This document shows, one piece after another, positions 63,353 to 64,000 of a stretch of DNA of 64,000 bases (its first letter is position 1; the number at the start of each line of letters is the position of its first letter). Under the pieces are notes generated by a model. The model ran no database searches. It saw only the letters and a list, made by a program, of their open reading frames with translations, and was not told where the DNA came from. The stretch lies in assembly GCA_023457255.1 (NCBI GenBank), contig JAEWMB010000033.1, positions 186,001 to 250,000 of the forward strand, read 5' to 3'. Origin of the DNA: Bacillota bacterium. GTDB taxonomy: Bacteria; Bacillota; Clostridia; Lachnospirales; Lachnospiraceae. The translations under genes were made by a program, and so were the position numbers.

Positions 63353-64000
63353 ATGAAAAAATTACTTGTGTTACTGTTAACTTTTACAATGGTAGCATCA
63401 ATGGCTGCCTGCGGTAAGAAACAGGACTCGCCTACTGCTGCACCTAAGAAGGTTACATTAAATGTTACTACTACATATGCCGGAAACGATGGAAATGCCG
63501 GAAACTACCAAGATGCTATTACAGCTTGGGAAAAATCCTCTGGAAACAAGATAAATGACTCCTCTTCTACCTCTGATGAAACTTTCAAGGCAAGAGTATT
63601 AGCAGACTTTGAGACAGGGTCTGAACCAGACGTACTATTCTTCTTTAATGGTGTAGACTCTAACGCTTTCGTTCAGGCCGGTAAAGTCGTATCCATCGAT
63701 GAAATTCGTCAATCCTATCCTGACTATGCCGGTAATATGAAAGATGGCATGCTCGGCGCTTCTCCGGTTGATGGAAAGAACTATTCCGTTCCTGTAAATG
63801 GTTATTGGGAAGGTATGTTTGTAAACAAAGAAGTATGCAAGCAGGCCGGTGTAGAGATTCCGGATGCTAATACTACATGGGACCAGTTCCTTGAGACCTG
63901 CCAGAAGATCAAGGATGCCGGATTTGCTCCGATTGCCGTATCCTTAGCCACTGTTCCTCATTACTGGTTTGAGTTTGCAATCTATAATTACACAACTCCT
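63353..64000 (+). CDS. Extracellular solute-binding lipoprotein, CUT1 family (partial, 3' end outside window)
   Basis: The first 216 codons of a carbohydrate ABC importer binding protein. The signal peptide ends in lipobox SMAAC, followed by a Lys/Gln/Pro linker. The mature start VTLNVTTTYAGNDGNAGNYQDAITAWEKSSGNKI and FKARVLADFETGSEPDVLFFFNG are typical of the SBP_bac_1/8 group. GGGAGG stands eight bases before the ATG. Its place after the cellobiose phosphorylase, phosphoglucomutase and sensor genes suggests a glucan or other oligosaccharide ligand; the ligand is not shown by the sequence. Confidence 0.88.
   Translation, partial: MKKLLVLLLTFTMVASMAACGKKQDSPTAAPKKVTLNVTTTYAGNDGNAGNYQDAITAWEKSSGNKINDSSSTSDETFKARVLADFETGSEPDVLFFFNGVDSNAFVQAGKVVSIDEIRQSYPDYAGNMKDGMLGASPVDGKNYSVPVNGYWEGMFVNKEVCKQAGVEIPDANTTWDQFLETCQKIKDAGFAPIAVSLATVPHYWFEFAIYNYTTP

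Overview
The window looks like a piece of the chromosome of a low-GC, flagellated, spore-forming, plant-polysaccharide-using Clostridium of the Lachnospiraceae, most like Lachnoclostridium (Clostridium) phytofermentans. This rests on the AT-rich sequence, three T-box leaders, spore-coat type genes, a flagellin/FliS cluster, a GH94 cellobiose phosphorylase next to a phosphoglucomutase, and lipoprotein and CUT1-type sugar-uptake genes. The species is inferred from gene content. I saw no rRNA, tRNA, CRISPR array, insertion sequence or prophage.

Layout: 1-1912 is the 5' part of clpB (minus strand). 2331-5737 holds a lipoprotein hydrolase and hflK-hflC. 6116-9805 (plus) is a 1229-residue membrane GGDEF/EAL protein. 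9957-14175 (minus) is an envelope/spore block: a PEGA protein with an Asn-rich linker, a CotS-like protein, and two overlapping SPOCS-like genes. 14376-22818 (minus) carries cca, an SGNH hydrolase, glgP, an acetyl-xylan-esterase-like hydrolase and a CNNM/CorC protein. 23179-32672 (minus) has ileS with an Ile T-box, citrate synthase, a MarR regulator, nicotinate phosphoribosyltransferase, and proS with a Pro T-box; one small plus-strand gene lies in between. 33067-37945 (minus) has a YtvI-like permease, a kinase-like protein, a lipoprotein and an ABC transporter without a binding protein. 38112-45383 (minus) is a complete trpEGDCFBA operon behind a Trp T-box. 45486-50937 (minus) is a flagellar group. 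51319-64000 is mostly plus strand: a DUF885 lipoprotein, a sialate O-acetylesterase family protein (minus), ATP-type PEP carboxykinase, cellobiose phosphorylase, phosphoglucomutase, a YesM-type histidine kinase and the start of a sugar-binding lipoprotein.

How they work together: cellobiose phosphorylase and glycogen phosphorylase both yield glucose-1-phosphate, which phosphoglucomutase turns into glucose-6-phosphate. The histidine kinase and binding protein next door suggest sensing and uptake of an oligosaccharide. PEP carboxykinase and citrate synthase serve the PEP/oxaloacetate/citrate node. The trp operon, ileS and proS are each read through a leader whose specifier codon (UGG, AUC, CCU) matches the product.

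Most notable non-coding signals: (a) a stem-loop followed by exactly 14 purine-rich bases and the start codon, found before three unrelated genes; (b) the same palindrome TTAAC-N3-GTTAA at the same place in the marR and citrate synthase promoters, pointing to a small MarR regulon; (c) structured leaders before cellobiose phosphorylase, phosphoglucomutase and PEP carboxykinase; (d) a promoter followed at once by a terminator-like hairpin before the histidine kinase; (e) two related palindromes in intergenic DNA; (f) 21-bp tandem repeats inside trpF.
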